Shown here: positions 46,901 to 59,400 of the stretch, piece by piece | Layout: every line of letters begins with the position of its first letter | Numbering within the stretch: the stretch's first letter is position 1 | Assembly: GCA_963969365.1 (NCBI GenBank) | Contig: OZ017749.1 | Span: 3,100,001-3,164,000 of the forward strand | Direction of reading: 5' to 3' | Origin: Asterochloris sp. CNOR1 | Lineage: Eukaryota; Chlorophyta; Trebouxiophyceae; Trebouxiales; Trebouxiaceae | Length of the DNA: 64,000 nt | Notes under the pieces: generated by a model | What the model was told of the DNA's origin: nothing | The model's input: the letters and a program-made list of their open reading frames with translations, nothing else | The model's database searches: none | Made by a program: the position numbers and the translations under genes

Positions 46901-48158
46901 GTGAAATGCAGAGATGCCACCCCTGCTGCCTGCCATAAGTCAGGCCAGAGCCGGTCACTCCAGGGGGCTGGGTTCCCCTGTTGCGCTGAAGTTCCAGGTT
47001 CTGTGTGCGATTGACATCAATCTGCACAGAGGGGCAGCCTTGCGCATGTGTAGCGGCCCAGTGCGAGACAGCCGTTTGCAGACAGCAGGGGCAGCTGACT
47101 TACTGCTGTCCAGCCAGTCTGCTGTCCAGCCAGAGGCCCATCAGAGCAGGCGGAGCCAGCTGGCTTACTGACCCTCTCACAAGCACACCTGGTTGTCGCC
47201 GTACACGCCATAGGAGTCCCCATAGAGGCCACCTGCTCGGTGGTAGGAGGGGTGCTCCACAAAAACCCAGTCCACACCCTTGTCCCGATGGTGGTAGAAG
47301 GAGGCCTCTGTGCCCAGCAGGCTCATTGTCACCTGCACAAGTGAAGCAGACAGCAGTCAGGCAGGCAGTTGTACCAGGGCTGCCACGAAGTGACTTACAA
47401 TCGAAATGGCAGAGACCATTGCTGCCTCATGGGTTTGCTGTGGCTATGCTTTGCAGTTCTCTGCAGCACTCAAGCGCCCCCTGTGCTCGCTGTAAGGGCT
47501 GTTTTGGTGCCCTGCATACTTTGTAATACAATGCACCAACAGAACAGTGTCATTGTGACCAGCTCAGGGGCTCACATCAGTGGGCTCTGCCTCAGGGTAG
47601 TCCTGATAGCGTGGGGCCACGACCATGACACGATGCCCACGAGCTGCAGCACAGGAGGCAGCTTAGCATTCGTCCAGCATTGTCAGCCTGCAGGTCAGCC
47701 AGAAAGCAGTCCGACAGCAGCCCACCTGCAAGTGCTGGGGGCAGCGAACCACAGACATCACCCAGGCCACCAGTCTTCGACCAAGGTGCCACCTACAAAC
47801 ACACAGGACATACATGAGACTGGGTCATTGATGCAGAAATTCAGAGGACAGAGTAAGGCAGGCTGATGCAATGATTGCTGCTAGGATGCAGGCCAAAGCT
47901 CAGGATGCTGCTTGCCTCAGAGGTCACAAAAACTATGTTGTATGGTGTCTTTGCCCGCTCTGAACGTTCAGCCTGCGCCAACTCCTGGATGGCTGAATCA
48001 GAGGTGTCTGGGATCTGTCCTTGTGCACGGGCATTGCAGCTGTGCCTGTGCTGTCTGCGTGCCCCATAATGGAGGCTCTGCAGCCTGGAGATGGCCACCT
48101 GCTCCAACCTCTGGACAAGCCTGTGCTGACTGCTGCTGGCCTGCAGCAGCCATGACAT
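43992..48158 (-). CDS. soluble starch synthase, class I-like (GT5)
   Basis: The start at 48158 gives a Ser/Arg/Gln-rich N-terminus ([20 protein letters not shown]) lacking acids, a likely chloroplast transit peptide. The GT5 starch synthase domain follows in order: [10 protein letters not shown] then [15 protein letters not shown] (KTGGL ADP-glucose site, split by an intron at about 47890-47790), [131 protein letters not shown] and [16 protein letters not shown] (C-terminal X-X-G-G-L), ending [17 protein letters not shown]. Length and the GDNQFRF and EWQYPP regions fit class I better than III. It adds glucose from ADP-glucose to alpha-1,4 glucans in the plastid. No carbohydrate-binding or granule-bound extension was seen. 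Confidence 0.93.
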
Positions 48159-51088
48159 GTGAAGCTTTCAGCACAGCAGCAAGCAAGCAGCCTACAGCAT
48201 TTGCTTGTTCCACTGCTGCCATTGCTCTGTGCTGATGAGGCAGTCTACAAGCTCAAGTGAGCAGGTCTGATGCAGGCGGCAATTCAGAGCCTCACCACGC
48301 TGGCTGGAGCTGTCAGCCTACCAGCTGAGGCAGCAGGAGGGGCCAGACCCCTCATCTGCAGGGTCAAGCATGTGCTGTGTTAGGAAGGACATGCAGCTTG
48401 TGAACTCTTGGAGTGCAGCTTTTGGGTGGAGCATAGATGCAATGCGATGCAGCAAGCTCTCTAAAGCTCGATAGCCACAAAGCTGCATTGGAGCACAAAG
48501 CACCTCAAAGCAGACACCCGGCCATGAGTTGTGAGCTGACCTGATCAACACGCCCTGATGGAAGCTGCCTTCAGGATGGGCAGTGCTAGGAGGGACACAA
48601 GCTGGCTGTGAGTTGCGGTTGAGCTTGCTCGCTAGAATCCCTGCAAGGAATCCTGCCATCGACGTCCAATCAGACTGCAACCAATGCTTATGGCGGCGGT
48701 GTCAGAATGGGTGTGTCAGCCATCTGCCTTGGAGGCTGGCAGGGAGGCCAACTTCGTCCATGGGACCGGACTGACCATTTTGCTGAGTTATGGGACCTAC
48801 AGCTCGCAAATCGCCCACAGCAGCGCAGGCCATCATGAGGAGGAGCATGATGACCGGCGCCCTGACGCATTCACCTGGCTTGGTATCACCAGTGCAGGCA
48901 GCTCCTGCAGGCGATACAGAGGCTGTCATGGCCAATCAGGCAAGCCCTCCTAGTCTGCCTGAGGATCTTGGAGCACAGCAGCTGGGGGTGGAACATGTGG
49001 TTGTCCTCCGGCTGATCCTTGCTCATCTGTCACAATATGCTGAGACCGATGCTGTGCAAGACCGTTCAAGACCCAATGACAGGCGACTTCAGCAACACAG
49101 CATCAGTGCGCAGGCCCTGCATGTGTCCAAGACAATCTGGCTGAGAAAGTCTGCCTGTATGTTTGCTGCCAGGGAGGCCGTGAAGCACCGTGGTGTCTCC
49201 CTGCCAGCCCATTTGGTCTCCTGCTGTCCTCATCATTGCGAAACCCGCCCGCACCATGCTGCCACTTTCTCAGCTGATCGAGGCTATGAGGTGCCTGAGT
49301 GTCCCCAGCTTGGATATCAGGGTGGTCAGCTATGTGTCCAGCGCTCTGGATGCTGAGATGTACGGCCTGCTGCAACACACCTTCACCTTGACACAGCAGC
49401 GCTGAGACATGGCGCCGTGAGCCAGCTGGGCTGGCAGTGCAGAGGGTGTGGTTCCTACCTTCCATCTTGTCAGGGGGTGCCTGTCACTGGCTGCACAAGC
49501 CTCACTTCAGTTGCCTTTCAGGCGCCGGGAGACATGGGAAACAGTGCTGTAATTGCTGCATGAGAATGCCATTCTCAATGACATTTCAGACAGACCGCTA
49601 TCTTGAGCAGAATGCAACCCCCACCTGCCTGCTGGACATACCAAAGGCAAGCAGCACCTGATCTGAGCTGCATGCTGGCACTTGCAGCAGATGTCCGTAC
49701 TGTGCTGCTTCATTATCCCCTGCCATCGTGTGGACCACGTTGCAGACAGGCCCATCAAGGTGTCCGGGGCACCCAGCAGCGCCATCTGCAGTCCAGAGAG
49801 GAGGTCAACGTCAGTGCCCCTCTCTGGGGATTTACAACTACCGATCCTGTGAGCCCAATAGGGTAACTGGTAAGTCTCTGGCCCCGCGGCTCACTTTCCA
49901 GGCAAGCCACAGAGCTGACAGGTCCAACCAGCAGCTCCACCTGCAGATTGAGGACAAGAGGGCAGCTTGCTTTCCAGCCACAGTAGCTACATGTGCATTC
50001 AGAGGGGACAAAGCCAAGCTGACAGTCAGAGCCACAACGCAGATGGGCCATCTTCCCCAGAACAAGCTGCCAGAACAGCGGGCAGCTCACGAGAATGGCC
50101 TCTGTGCAATGCATTGAGCTCAGGCCTTCTTTTGGCTGTCTTGCAGGAGTCTCCCCTTGGAACTGGCTGTATACAGAGCCAAGCGCAGTGCATGGCAAGT
50201 CACCCTGCTGCCCTTCATGCTTTTGGACAGGTGGCAGTGCTAAAGCAGCATGCCGATTATGCAGAGCTGCTATGTCAGGCACAGCCCCTGGAGGTGTCAA
50301 GTTGCTGGTGCAGCAGCTGTTGAGGAGCAGTCTGTGTTGCCACAAGATCAGGCTGTGTCTCTGGGGCTCCCAATCTAGTTGGCCAGCCTCCATGCTGTGG
50401 TAAGCGCACGAGAAGCTAAGGGGGACCTCAGGCTCTACTTGTTGTGCAGGCTCACAGACAACCAGTGTATGTGCACGCTGAGCAGACACTTCATACCCAG
50501 GCCGATGTGGCGCTGGCAGAGGGTTTTTGACGAAAGCATGGCCTCCAGCTGTCTATATTGGACAGCTAAAGAGGCCAGCACAGCTGCTCTGAGTACATTC
50601 CCTGCAGCATTGGCAGCTGCAGCCATGTTGCCGCTGCCAGCCACACCAGCCGCTGCCAGCCACACCAGCCGCTGCCAGCCACAGCAGCCGCTCCGGCGCC
50701 CCAGCATCTTTGCCCTGCAGTGACTGCAGTCATGCAGAAGCCGCAAACTAGGCCACTTTTGCTACCCATGCGAACAGGGCAGCACAGCAAAACAGCTACG
50801 CTGCACACCGTCATGACTGTGCACAAAAGCAGGACCCCTTACACAAACGACCTCTCTACAAAAGCAAAGAGCAGCTGCATGCATTCAGAGTGCATCATTA
50901 GCGTGACTCTGCAGCCAGGATTGAGCATGTTTATCCAATGGTACAAGCCTTCATTGCCAGTGAACATTTAATCGCTGCGTGCTAGTACTGATGCTCCATC
51001 AGCCAGCCCGCATACATGATGTGTCACTCATCTGCCCACGCATGTAGGGGCTGAGCAGCAGCTGCACTGAATCAACTTCATAAAGCCT
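48159..51088. other. unresolved stretch, possibly one poorly conserved plus-strand gene
   Basis: No family is recognisable in this 2.9-kb gap. Plus-strand pieces that look exon-like include one near 48835-49050 (GVEHVVVLRLILAHLSQYAE), one near 49215-49405 (SPAVLIIAKPARTMLPLSQL, stop at 49403-49405), one near 50232-50300 (VAVLKQHADYAELLCQAQPL, after a ggacag acceptor) and one near 50520-50722 ending FALQ. Helical composition and acceptor-like sites suggest an unknown alpha-helical protein, but phases do not join cleanly. A 244-codon open frame on the minus strand (50489-49755) is probably chance. Confidence 0.25.
50631..50690 (+). repeat. 18-bp tandem repeat, just over three copies
   Basis: The unit ccgctgccagccacacca is repeated from 50631, the last copy slightly changed. 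In the plus frame it reads LPATPAAASHTS-like sequence. It looks like a simple microsatellite-style expansion. Confidence 0.7.
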
Positions 51089-53703
51089 TCAGGCTGGACT
51101 GGCCTCATCTTTGGGGTCATACACACTCCGAGCGGGTATAGGATTGCCAGTCACCAGTTTATTCTGCAAGCCCCAGAGCCAGGCGCGGGCAGCCACCCCA
51201 AGCGTGGCAGCACCTAGTGCCACAGCCGCACAGGTCATGAGGGTAGCTGGCTCCGCTGCTGGCAGGAGGCGCACGGCAACTTGCAGCAGCAGTCTAGGGA
51301 TTGCCCCAGCCTGGTGGGGCACCGCCTCAGCAGGCTGCTTGCCAGCCAACGCCACGGAGGCTGCCACGGCTGACCAGATGAGCAGCAGCCCAGCAGCATA
51401 CTTGAGCACACTCCTCGCCTGCTGTGTCTGCCTCAGGCTCTTGGAACACAGTGCGCAGTGCTGCGTGTGGGAGTTGTATCTGTCTAGCAGCTGCTCCCTG
51501 CTCAGCCTTGGACCAGCTGCCTGCAGCAGACGTCAGTACAGAGTCAGTGCAGTGCATGGCAGAGCAAGCTGCAGCTGAGCAACACGCTTGCTGGAGGCAG
51601 GCTGTCACCCTGCTACGCACTGCAGCCTTGCCTGCAGCCAGTGCTTGTCCATCTTGCCAAATGGGCCGCCACCAACTGTGGCTAGCCATCTCCGAAATGC
51701 TGTCACGTAGTTGTCGGAGCTGCCTGGCATGAAGTACACCTGCATGCAGCAAAAGATACAGCCATGCTCTCCAAAGACATGCCAGGCAATACAGCTGCAG
51801 CCAATGCAAAGCCTGGGAGCTGACCTGTGCGGCATTTTTTTGGCCTATGCCGCGCTCCACAGCCAAGGGCTCTTGCTGATGAAGAAATACCACGTCATCT
51901 TCTAAGACTGTATTGTTGCCTACAGGAAGGAGGCAGCATTGAGCATTGTGGCAGCCAGCACAATCAGAAGCATCTGCACACTGCGGCTTTTGAGGCTTAC
52001 CAATGTGGCTGAAAAGCAAAGGTACTATTTTGAACACGAGACGTGGAATGGGGCTCTTGAAGAGGAACATGTTCTTCACAATGGCACGGCAGCGCCCAGG
52101 GGAGATGGGCACAGCTGCAGGCAAGACAGCAGCAGAGTCAGGACTGCTGAGGCCAAGGACTGCCAGATGCAGTGACAGGGCTCAGGGGCACCATGTGAGC
52201 AAAGAAAGCAGCGCGCAGATGCTCACCCCACACAGCAGTGATGTTGCTGAAGCCCTGCAGCAGCAAGGGGCCAGCCTCAGAGTGGGCTATTAGCAAAGAG
52301 CTTGGGATGACTTGTGTGCCTGCAATGCTGGAGGCGCTGGCTGACCTTGGTGTCCTGGGCATTGATGGTGTGCCTCATCAGGCAGGGCCCCCTGAACTCT
52401 GTGTCCTGGGCGCCCAGCTGACCCTTGCGTGGCCCCTTCTTGTTGATGCCTTTGAAGCCTGCAGCGCTGCTTTCCAACACGTCCAGCGTGATCACATCCG
52501 CACTGGAGCGCTTGCTGACGGAGCCAGCATGTGTGAACGGCACATGTCCCACCTGGACGCAACAGCGGGCCTGTGCATGGCAGGCAGGGGGCAGAAATGA
52601 CAGTGGCCCCCAAGTGAGCTGCCAGGTGTTCATCAGGGCTGAGGCGGCTGATCACCAGCTCCATTGGTGAGCGACCCATGTGGTCGGCCACCATGTGCAC
52701 CACCAGGAGGCAGACTCACATCGAGCAGGTTCTCCAGCAGAGTGCTGTAGTCGTACGGCAGGTCCCTGAACGTGCCAGACTCAATCCAGCCCTCATCCCA
52801 CTCTGGCAGGATGGGAATGTCCAAAGTGTCGGGCTGTGATCCTGTGTCCTTCTGCAACCTCACCCAGAGCAGGCCTGCAGCGAGAAGTGTGACATGTTGA
52901 GCACCAGGGCTTGAGCTAAATTGTTTGTGCTGTGTCACATGCATCCTCAAGCCTGAATGGGCACAGTGCTCACCCTGCCGCTCTGCAGCCTGGTAAGCCA
53001 CAGCGCATGCCCGAGGATTGCGAGGGTTGCCCCCCTGCGGGATGGCCACACAGCTCCCCGAACCCTCAAACTCCCAGCCATGATATCCGCACTGCAGGTT
53101 GCCATCTGCAGATATGCGCCCCTCAGTCAGGGGGATGAGCCTGTGGGGGCACACATCACTGAAGGCACGCCACCCCTCTGCATCATGCCAGATGCACCTG
53201 CAGCAGAGAGGTGTGGTCTGGCTCACAACCATGCTGCAGGATGCCTGAACACACAAGCACCTCCTCCTCCACCTCCAACCAGCTTACAATGGCTCATTCA
53301 ACAGCTTGAAGGAGTTGGGTGCCTTGGTGTCCAAGTCTCTGCAGGGCGCAGATGAAGGACAGCTCAGCAAAAAGTCTGCCTTGCTGAGTTTGCCAGCAAC
53401 ACAGACCTCTCTCTCTCACTTCAGGTAGGCCACAGGATACCAATGCTCCCTCCAGTTCCATTTCACAGTCTGTGAGGGGGCTTCCTCCAGTATGGTCTGG
53501 TGAAAGTCAGACCTGGAGGTGTCCTCAGTCCCAGCAGAACATGCAATCCTCTTCCTTTTGAGGGTGCCACGATGAGCCTGCCTGTTGAACTGGGCTGTGC
53601 TCAGAGGCCTATGTGAGCACGTCTCTCTGTAAAGCTGGCATGTGACTTGACTTGGCTTGGATTGGGCAATTTCAACGCCTGCCATTGATGCAGGCAGCGG
53701 CAC
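51089..53703 (-). CDS. PAO/PTC52-like Rieske non-heme iron oxygenase, plastid
   Basis: The start at 53703 gives a basic, Ser/Thr-bearing N-terminus typical of a chloroplast transit peptide, then VKWNWREHWYPVAYL, the conserved entry of the pheophorbide a oxygenase family. The Rieske site is VCPHRLIPLTEG...CGYHGW (about 53150-53070), giving C-x-H and C-x2-H for the [2Fe-2S] cluster. The mononuclear iron site is ENLLDVSHVPFTH (about 52750-52540, interrupted by an intron), with the Asp/His/His set. Near the C-terminus is a C-x2-C (HTQHCALCSK, about 51450) known as a redox-active pair in PAO, TIC55 and PTC52, then two hydrophobic helices (AAGLLLIWSAVAASVALAG; LMTCAAVALGAATLG) anchoring it to the inner envelope or thylakoid. 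LLDVSHVPFTH favours the ACD1-like/PTC52 branch over PAO itself. The substrate is probably a chlorophyll-type tetrapyrrole, not proven. Confidence 0.88.
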
Positions 53704-53895
53704 AACCCAACCTGCTTAGCTTACTGGGGTGACACTTCTCTTCCACGCTTTCATTGGCAATTAGAGGGCCACGTATGTGATTCGGCTGATGGCCCGAATT
53801 TCCCTTTAATCTCCACAATTTGAAGTGTTAGCCGGGCTTCTCCTCTCCCAGGCGGCGTCCTGAAGTAGAGCAGCACTGTGGGGTGGGAAGCAGCG
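53704..53895. promoter_or_regulatory. shared upstream region of Rieske oxygenase and beta-carotene hydroxylase
   Basis: Divergent start codons lie 192 bp apart. No TATA box stands out. Both products are plastid iron enzymes of pigment metabolism, so joint control by light or redox state is plausible but not shown. Confidence 0.4.
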
Positions 53896-55506
53896 ATGGC
53901 AGCATCGGAGGCCGGCGCCTGCTGTTGCAGCATCACCAGATTGCCGTCAGAGCAGTGCCCAGGCGCTCTTCAGAGGTTTCTCAGGGCCACTACAGCGAGC
54001 CGGCAGCAGGGTGACACCGCCCCATCCGTCCGCAGCAGATGGCAGTGCAGCAGGCGCTCCCTGGCAACCCGATCTCAGGTGAGCACGGCAAGCAATGTTA
54101 GCAGGGCATGTCAGCATAGCTGACATGCCAGTGATGTTGTGCTGCACAAAAGCAGAGGCCCCTTCTGTCGTGAACAGGCCACATGCCTATGTGTATATTT
54201 TCAGCACATGCAGCATGGCTGCTGCATGCCATTGCTGCATTGCGATGACTGTGCCAGGCCCGGTCAAAGAGCTGATGTGGCTGCCCCTGCAGGCACACAC
54301 CGGAACCTCGCTAGCAGAAGCAGTCCAGGATGTGGCAGAGCACGTGCCAGCCGCAGTCCAGCAATTGGCAGACTCCTCCCTGGAGGCAGTGGACCAGGTG
54401 CAGGAGGCTGTCGGTGAGGCGCTCATGCCCAAGGAGCTCGCAGAGCGGCGGCGCATTCGAAAACAGCAGAAGGATAGGTGGGGCACAATGCTCTTGCACT
54501 AGTCTGACTAGCCAGCAAAGCGCGGTAGCATTGCAAGCCATGCTCCCTCTGGGTGCAGACGTGCAAGCTTGCTGATATCAGCCACGCCACTTGCTGAGCC
54601 TGCTGAGCTGGCGGTGCTGCAGGGAGCAGGCAGTATACAAGTTCTCAGCAATAGCAGCCTCCCTTGGCGTGACAGTCCTAGCAATAGCTGCAGTGCACTA
54701 CCGTTTCACGTGGCATGCCAGGCAGGGCGGCGAGTTCCCCTATGCTGAGGCTGTAGCCACCTTCCTGCTCACCATTGGTGGTGTGGTGAGTCCCCTGCAT
54801 ACACCTGCCCGGCATTGTCTGGCTGGCTGCTAATCTAGATGGTTGGTGAGCACATGGCGTGTGTCACGCGCATGCATGCAACATGCCCGCTGCTGGCAAC
54901 TGGTGATCAGGGTATGCGACGGCTGAGCAGCCCAGGTTGTGTCCGGCTGAGGACACGAGGCTGAGATTGCCTCCTCAGGCTGCACTCGCAGTTTGCCCCT
55001 AGACATGGCCCGTTCCCTGCAGAGATGTGTTACTGCAGGTCGGCATGGAGCTCTATGCAAGATGGGCGCACAAGGCACTGTGGCATGACTTCCAGCCGGG
55101 GTGGCGGCTGCACAAGTCCCATCACCAGCCGCGCATGGGTCCTTTTGAGGACAATGACATCTATGCAGTGGCCAACGCGCTGCCAGCCATGGCCCTGTGC
55201 GCTTACGGCTTCGTCATGCCCACCATGGCCGGCGGATTGTGCTTTGGTGCCGGCCTGGGCATCACCCTCTTCGGCATCATGTACATGTTTGTGCACGACG
55301 GTCTGGTGCACCGGCGGTTCCCTGTGGGGCCGATCGCTGAGGTGCCCTACCTTAAGCGAGTGGCTGTCGCCCACCAGCTGCACCATAGTGAGAAGTATGG
55401 CGGCATCCCCTGGGGAATGTTCTTCGGGCCCCAGGAGCTGGAGGCTGTGGGGGCCAAGGACGAGCTGGACCGCATGTGCGAAGCTGCAGATCTAAAGCGC
55501 AAGTGA
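53896..55506 (+). CDS. CHYB: beta-carotene 3-hydroxylase, non-heme di-iron type
   Basis: Four exons join in phase: 53896-54078, 54293-54477, 54623-54785 and 55039-55506, giving 332 residues. The first 60 residues are Ser/Arg/Gln-rich, a likely transit peptide, followed by a helical segment and two membrane helices (FSAIAASLGVTVLAIAAVHY; EAVATFLLTIGGVV). The four histidine boxes of fatty-acid-hydroxylase-type carotenoid hydroxylases are all in the last exon: HKALWH, HKSHH, HDGLVHRR and HQLHH. Between the second and third lie two more hydrophobic helices (MALCAYGFVMPTMAGG; ITLFGIMYMFV). It hydroxylates the beta rings of beta-carotene to give cryptoxanthin and zeaxanthin in the plastid, feeding the xanthophyll cycle. 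The ATG at 53896 was chosen because the frame upstream has no other ATG close by. All ten box histidines are present. Confidence 0.95.
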
Positions 55507-56414
55507 CCCTTAGCCACACAACAGTATCACATCTGGCCCGCTCCCTCTGCCTTCATGAGATTGCAGACATTCTGCTCCTCTGATCCCATTTTTACGTCTG
55601 TTGGCCTGCGGCAGAGTGTCTCAGCGAGAGCGTCCAGTCTTGACATGCTGCCAGTCATGATATGGGAACCATCATAAGTGCATGGGCCCTTGCATGCTAG
55701 CCTCCTTAGTTCAAGTGAATGGGTCCTCATTTTGGACAGTGTGAAAAGTTTTGGTGCAGGCTCCTGAGGTTGACGTCAGCCTGCTTCAGCTGGCAGAAGG
55801 ATACCAACTGCTGCTCACTTGAGATCACCCATTGGACGTCTGCTCGTTCACAGCGTTGAAGCTGCAAGCAGTGGCTGCTGCTCGCCTTTCAACCGGCAGG
55901 CACCCCCATCACTGTTGCCCACGTAACCTGAAAGTTGGTAGCACATGTCCCCCTGCCAGTCCTGTCACATGTGGATGTGATGATGGAGTGAACAATGGTA
56001 GACATCAGTGTCTCAGAGGCCAGACTGTACACAATCTTGGCTCAGGTATGTTGCAGCAGTTGTACTGTAAAAGCTTGGAACAGCAGAAGCCAGATAGGAG
56101 AGGACATGTTGCCTCAGTAATTCAGCAGCAGCCATGGGAGATAAACAACATATCTTTGCTGCATTGCCCTCAGCTGGCAGCCCTGCTTATTATGCAAAGC
56201 CACCTGCCCCAGCAGTCATGGGCAGACTTTGGCAGACCTCTTTTGCGGCCCATCCCTCAATGTTGCTTGTCAAGTGGATGTGTGCAGCACTGCTTCAGCA
56301 ATTAATTCGAAGCGCTCACTTGAAACACAACTCCAGCCCGTTCAGGAATTCCTTAATATCATTCTTTCTCTCCTGTCTGCATTTTCAGGAGCAGGGGCTG
56401 CTGCTGGCAAAGGA
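55507..56414. other. intergenic, long 3' region of the hydroxylase gene
   Basis: No exon recognised in about 900 bp. A TGTAA at 56066-56070 could end the hydroxylase transcript with a 560-bp 3' UTR; the rest should be the ribophorin II promoter. Confidence 0.35.
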
Positions 56415-59400
56415 ATGTCGTGCAGGTTCATTCTCCTGCTGGGCCTGCTGCTGGGGTGTGTCAGCTGTCAGGCGCGGATCTCAATAAAATATTGGCACTG
56501 AGCACGGCCTGCTTTCATTCACACTTAGAACTTAATCCCATTGGCATGCAGGTCGTTACTCATGCAGATCAGGCAGAGATCAAGGCCTTTGTGCTTCAGG
56601 CAGTGCAGGCTGGTGACCTGGGGTGAGAGGACTCTGGGCACTGCCCTGCTGCTGCTCAAGTCTTGCACCTCTTGGGGCAGCCCATGTTCTGCCTGCAACA
56701 GGCCATTTGTGCCCTGTGTGCAGCACAAGCGAGAGTCTGCATGCTTTGACTGCTGCGGAAGCTTTGGGGTTCAGCCAGGAGATTCCCAAGGAGGGGCTCT
56801 GCTCCGCAGCCAACAGGATTCTTGGTGGAGGCTCTCTAGACCTGCAGTCCCTCTTTGAGGCCACCGAAGTGGCAGCATCACTGGGGTGAGTGAGGCTACC
56901 TCAGCAAATTGCCTACTGCTGCCGTGCATGATCCGCCTCCATCAGTGAGCACCCAGGCACCTGTGTTACCTTGCACCATCACTGCTGCAGGTGCTTGACT
57001 CCTCCCCTAGCTTCAGCAGCCGAGCTGCAGGCTCTGTCTTCGCTGCAAGATGCTGACAATGTCACGGCAGCCTTCCATGGCATTGGGACCCTGGCAGCCC
57101 TGAAGGCCCACGGCCTTCTGCAGCAGAAGCCCCCCAGCCAGCTACTGGAGCAGGTCATCAGTCTGCTGCAGCAGCTTGTTGATGGCCAGGGCAGGTGGGC
57201 CATGTCAGGGCTGGGGCAGCTTGTGGGGTTGCATGAGGAGATGCCTCCTCAGGCCAGCCTTCTGGGCCATCCCGACATCACATCCTGACACATGACATTT
57301 GTGTGGGCTCCTGAGAGTGCTAATCAGGTTCGTTGTGGCAAGCAGCCTGGCTGATGAGTGCAGCCGCTTGAGAGATGTCCTCAGCTCGAGCAGCAGTACA
57401 AAGGCATCTAACATGGAGCTGCCAGGCCACAGCAAGGGTGGTGTCATTGCTTGTAGCATCCCAGCCTTGACAGCAATTGAACCTTTGCAAGGCAACCTTG
57501 ACCCTGCAGGTTCCAGGCAGCCCGTGGGGATGGCCAGGCGCGCAGCATCCAGGCCACAGGGCTGGCCTATGCCACGCTGGCATCCGCGCGCAAGCTGGGC
57601 GTCAGCCTCAGCGAGGAGGCAGAGGGGCGGGTGGATGAGATCAGGGGCTCAGTGGTCAAGGTCAGCCCAGCGGCCGACCGCAGCACTGTGTCAAGGCTAG
57701 CCACAGTGGCGGCTGAAAAGCTATCACTGGTGCTTTGGGGCTGCAAGCAGCTACGTCTGCAGACATCCAGACTTGGATTGAGAGCCGCCGATTTCAGTGG
57801 CTGCAAGCAATCTCTTGCTCGCATGCAGCCTGTTGTTGCCCCAAACATGGCAGAGACGCAGCGGACACTTGTGCGCACAGATGTGGCTTGCTGCCTCCAG
57901 GCCTCCGTCTTTGCACCATCCTGGATGTCTTGGGGGTGTGCTTGGCTGCTGCAGGTCCTGCAGGCCGACAAAAGCTCCTCCGGCATCTCCCTGCCAGGGG
58001 ACGACGACGCTCTGGCAGCCACCGCCCAGTTCCTTGTTGGTGCTGCTGACATCATTGACAGGGGGGCTGGCGAGCTGAGCACAGTCAAGGTAGATTCTTG
58101 TGTGCGAGCCCCTGCACTGCAGGCTGCCTTCCACATGTGTTGAGCAGTGATCTGCAGACATGGCCTGCTGCCTGCCACAAGAAGCATGCTTTCTTACACG
58201 GAATTGGTGTGTCAGAAGCCAACACCATGCTGCACACCGCAAGAAGCATTGCAAGTTGGCTTCACACACAGCGCTCGGCGGTGCCTGCAGCTGGGGCAAG
58301 TTGCCAACCTGCTTGGGCACGCACGCAGCGTGGCCTCGCTCAAGGATGCGGCCCATGTGGCAGCTGGCCTGAGGGCTGTGACTGCAGGCAGTCTGCCAGT
58401 GCCCCTGTTTGCGACTAGCCCCACCACAGCGGTCAAGCTGGGTAGCCAGGTGAGTCATCACCCTCAGCTGACTCGTGGGTGTGCTCACAGCAGACGTAGC
58501 CTGCCACCGGCTAAACTGCAGTGCAATGTGTTGCAGCTATTTGCATCTCACATGCTGTGCCAGCCATCTACTTTGTAGTGTCCGCCACCCTGTGAGCATG
58601 TCAAGCCTGCATCCAGGATTGACACTGAGGTGTAACAGAAGCTTCTCTCATGCTTGCAGGACAAGGTCGTGGTGCTTGTCACTGACCTGGCAGGCTCTCC
58701 CATCGATGGGGCCAGCCTCAAGGCACACACTGCCAGTCTGCAGTCTGACACTTCCTTGCAGGCCTATGCTGGCAACTCACTTGGCCTTTTTATGATTGAT
58801 CTGCTGGCGCTGGAACCTCAGCCAGGGCTACACAGGTGAAACGGCTGCCTGCCTGTCTGCTTTAGCTTCTTGTTCTCCCTGCGCTGCCAGCTTTGTTGGG
58901 AGTCGCGCTGCCTGCAAAGTACCACTGCTTGTCAGTATCTAACGGGATACACAGCAGCAAAAGTGCTTGTTCCATGGAACAAGCTGTGAGCAGGTGCAGT
59001 GCACCAAAGCAGCTGAGCTGAGCATGCTGCTGCACCCTACTGCAGGCTGGAGGTGGACATCAGCTCCAGCAGTGGCCCAGCAGGCAAGGCCGTGCTGCCT
59101 GTGGTGGTGCAGGACAATGTGCGCGTCAGCAGCCTGCGTGTGAAGCTGGACGAGGGCCTCAGTGGGGGACGCCTAGACAAGACGCTGGCCTACCCTGAGA
59201 AGCTGGACCAGTCCGCTGCTCTGGACCACACCCAGACCATGCAGGTGCATGCAGGGTGCCCCACTGCCGCCGTGCTGCGGGGTTGCACAACTGCTCTGGG
59301 CTGGCGGTTTTATGGCCATGTGCCCATCACGCGAGTCTTTCCTTGACATGCAAATTCCCCTGTAAATGTGCTGCACAGGCCACAGCATACCTCTCTTGCG

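Noticed and set aside
49755-50489. 244-codon minus-strand open frame
   Set aside because: No family resemblance, no splice-like edges and ordinary composition for a chance frame in GC-rich DNA; plus-strand pieces looked slightly more exon-like.
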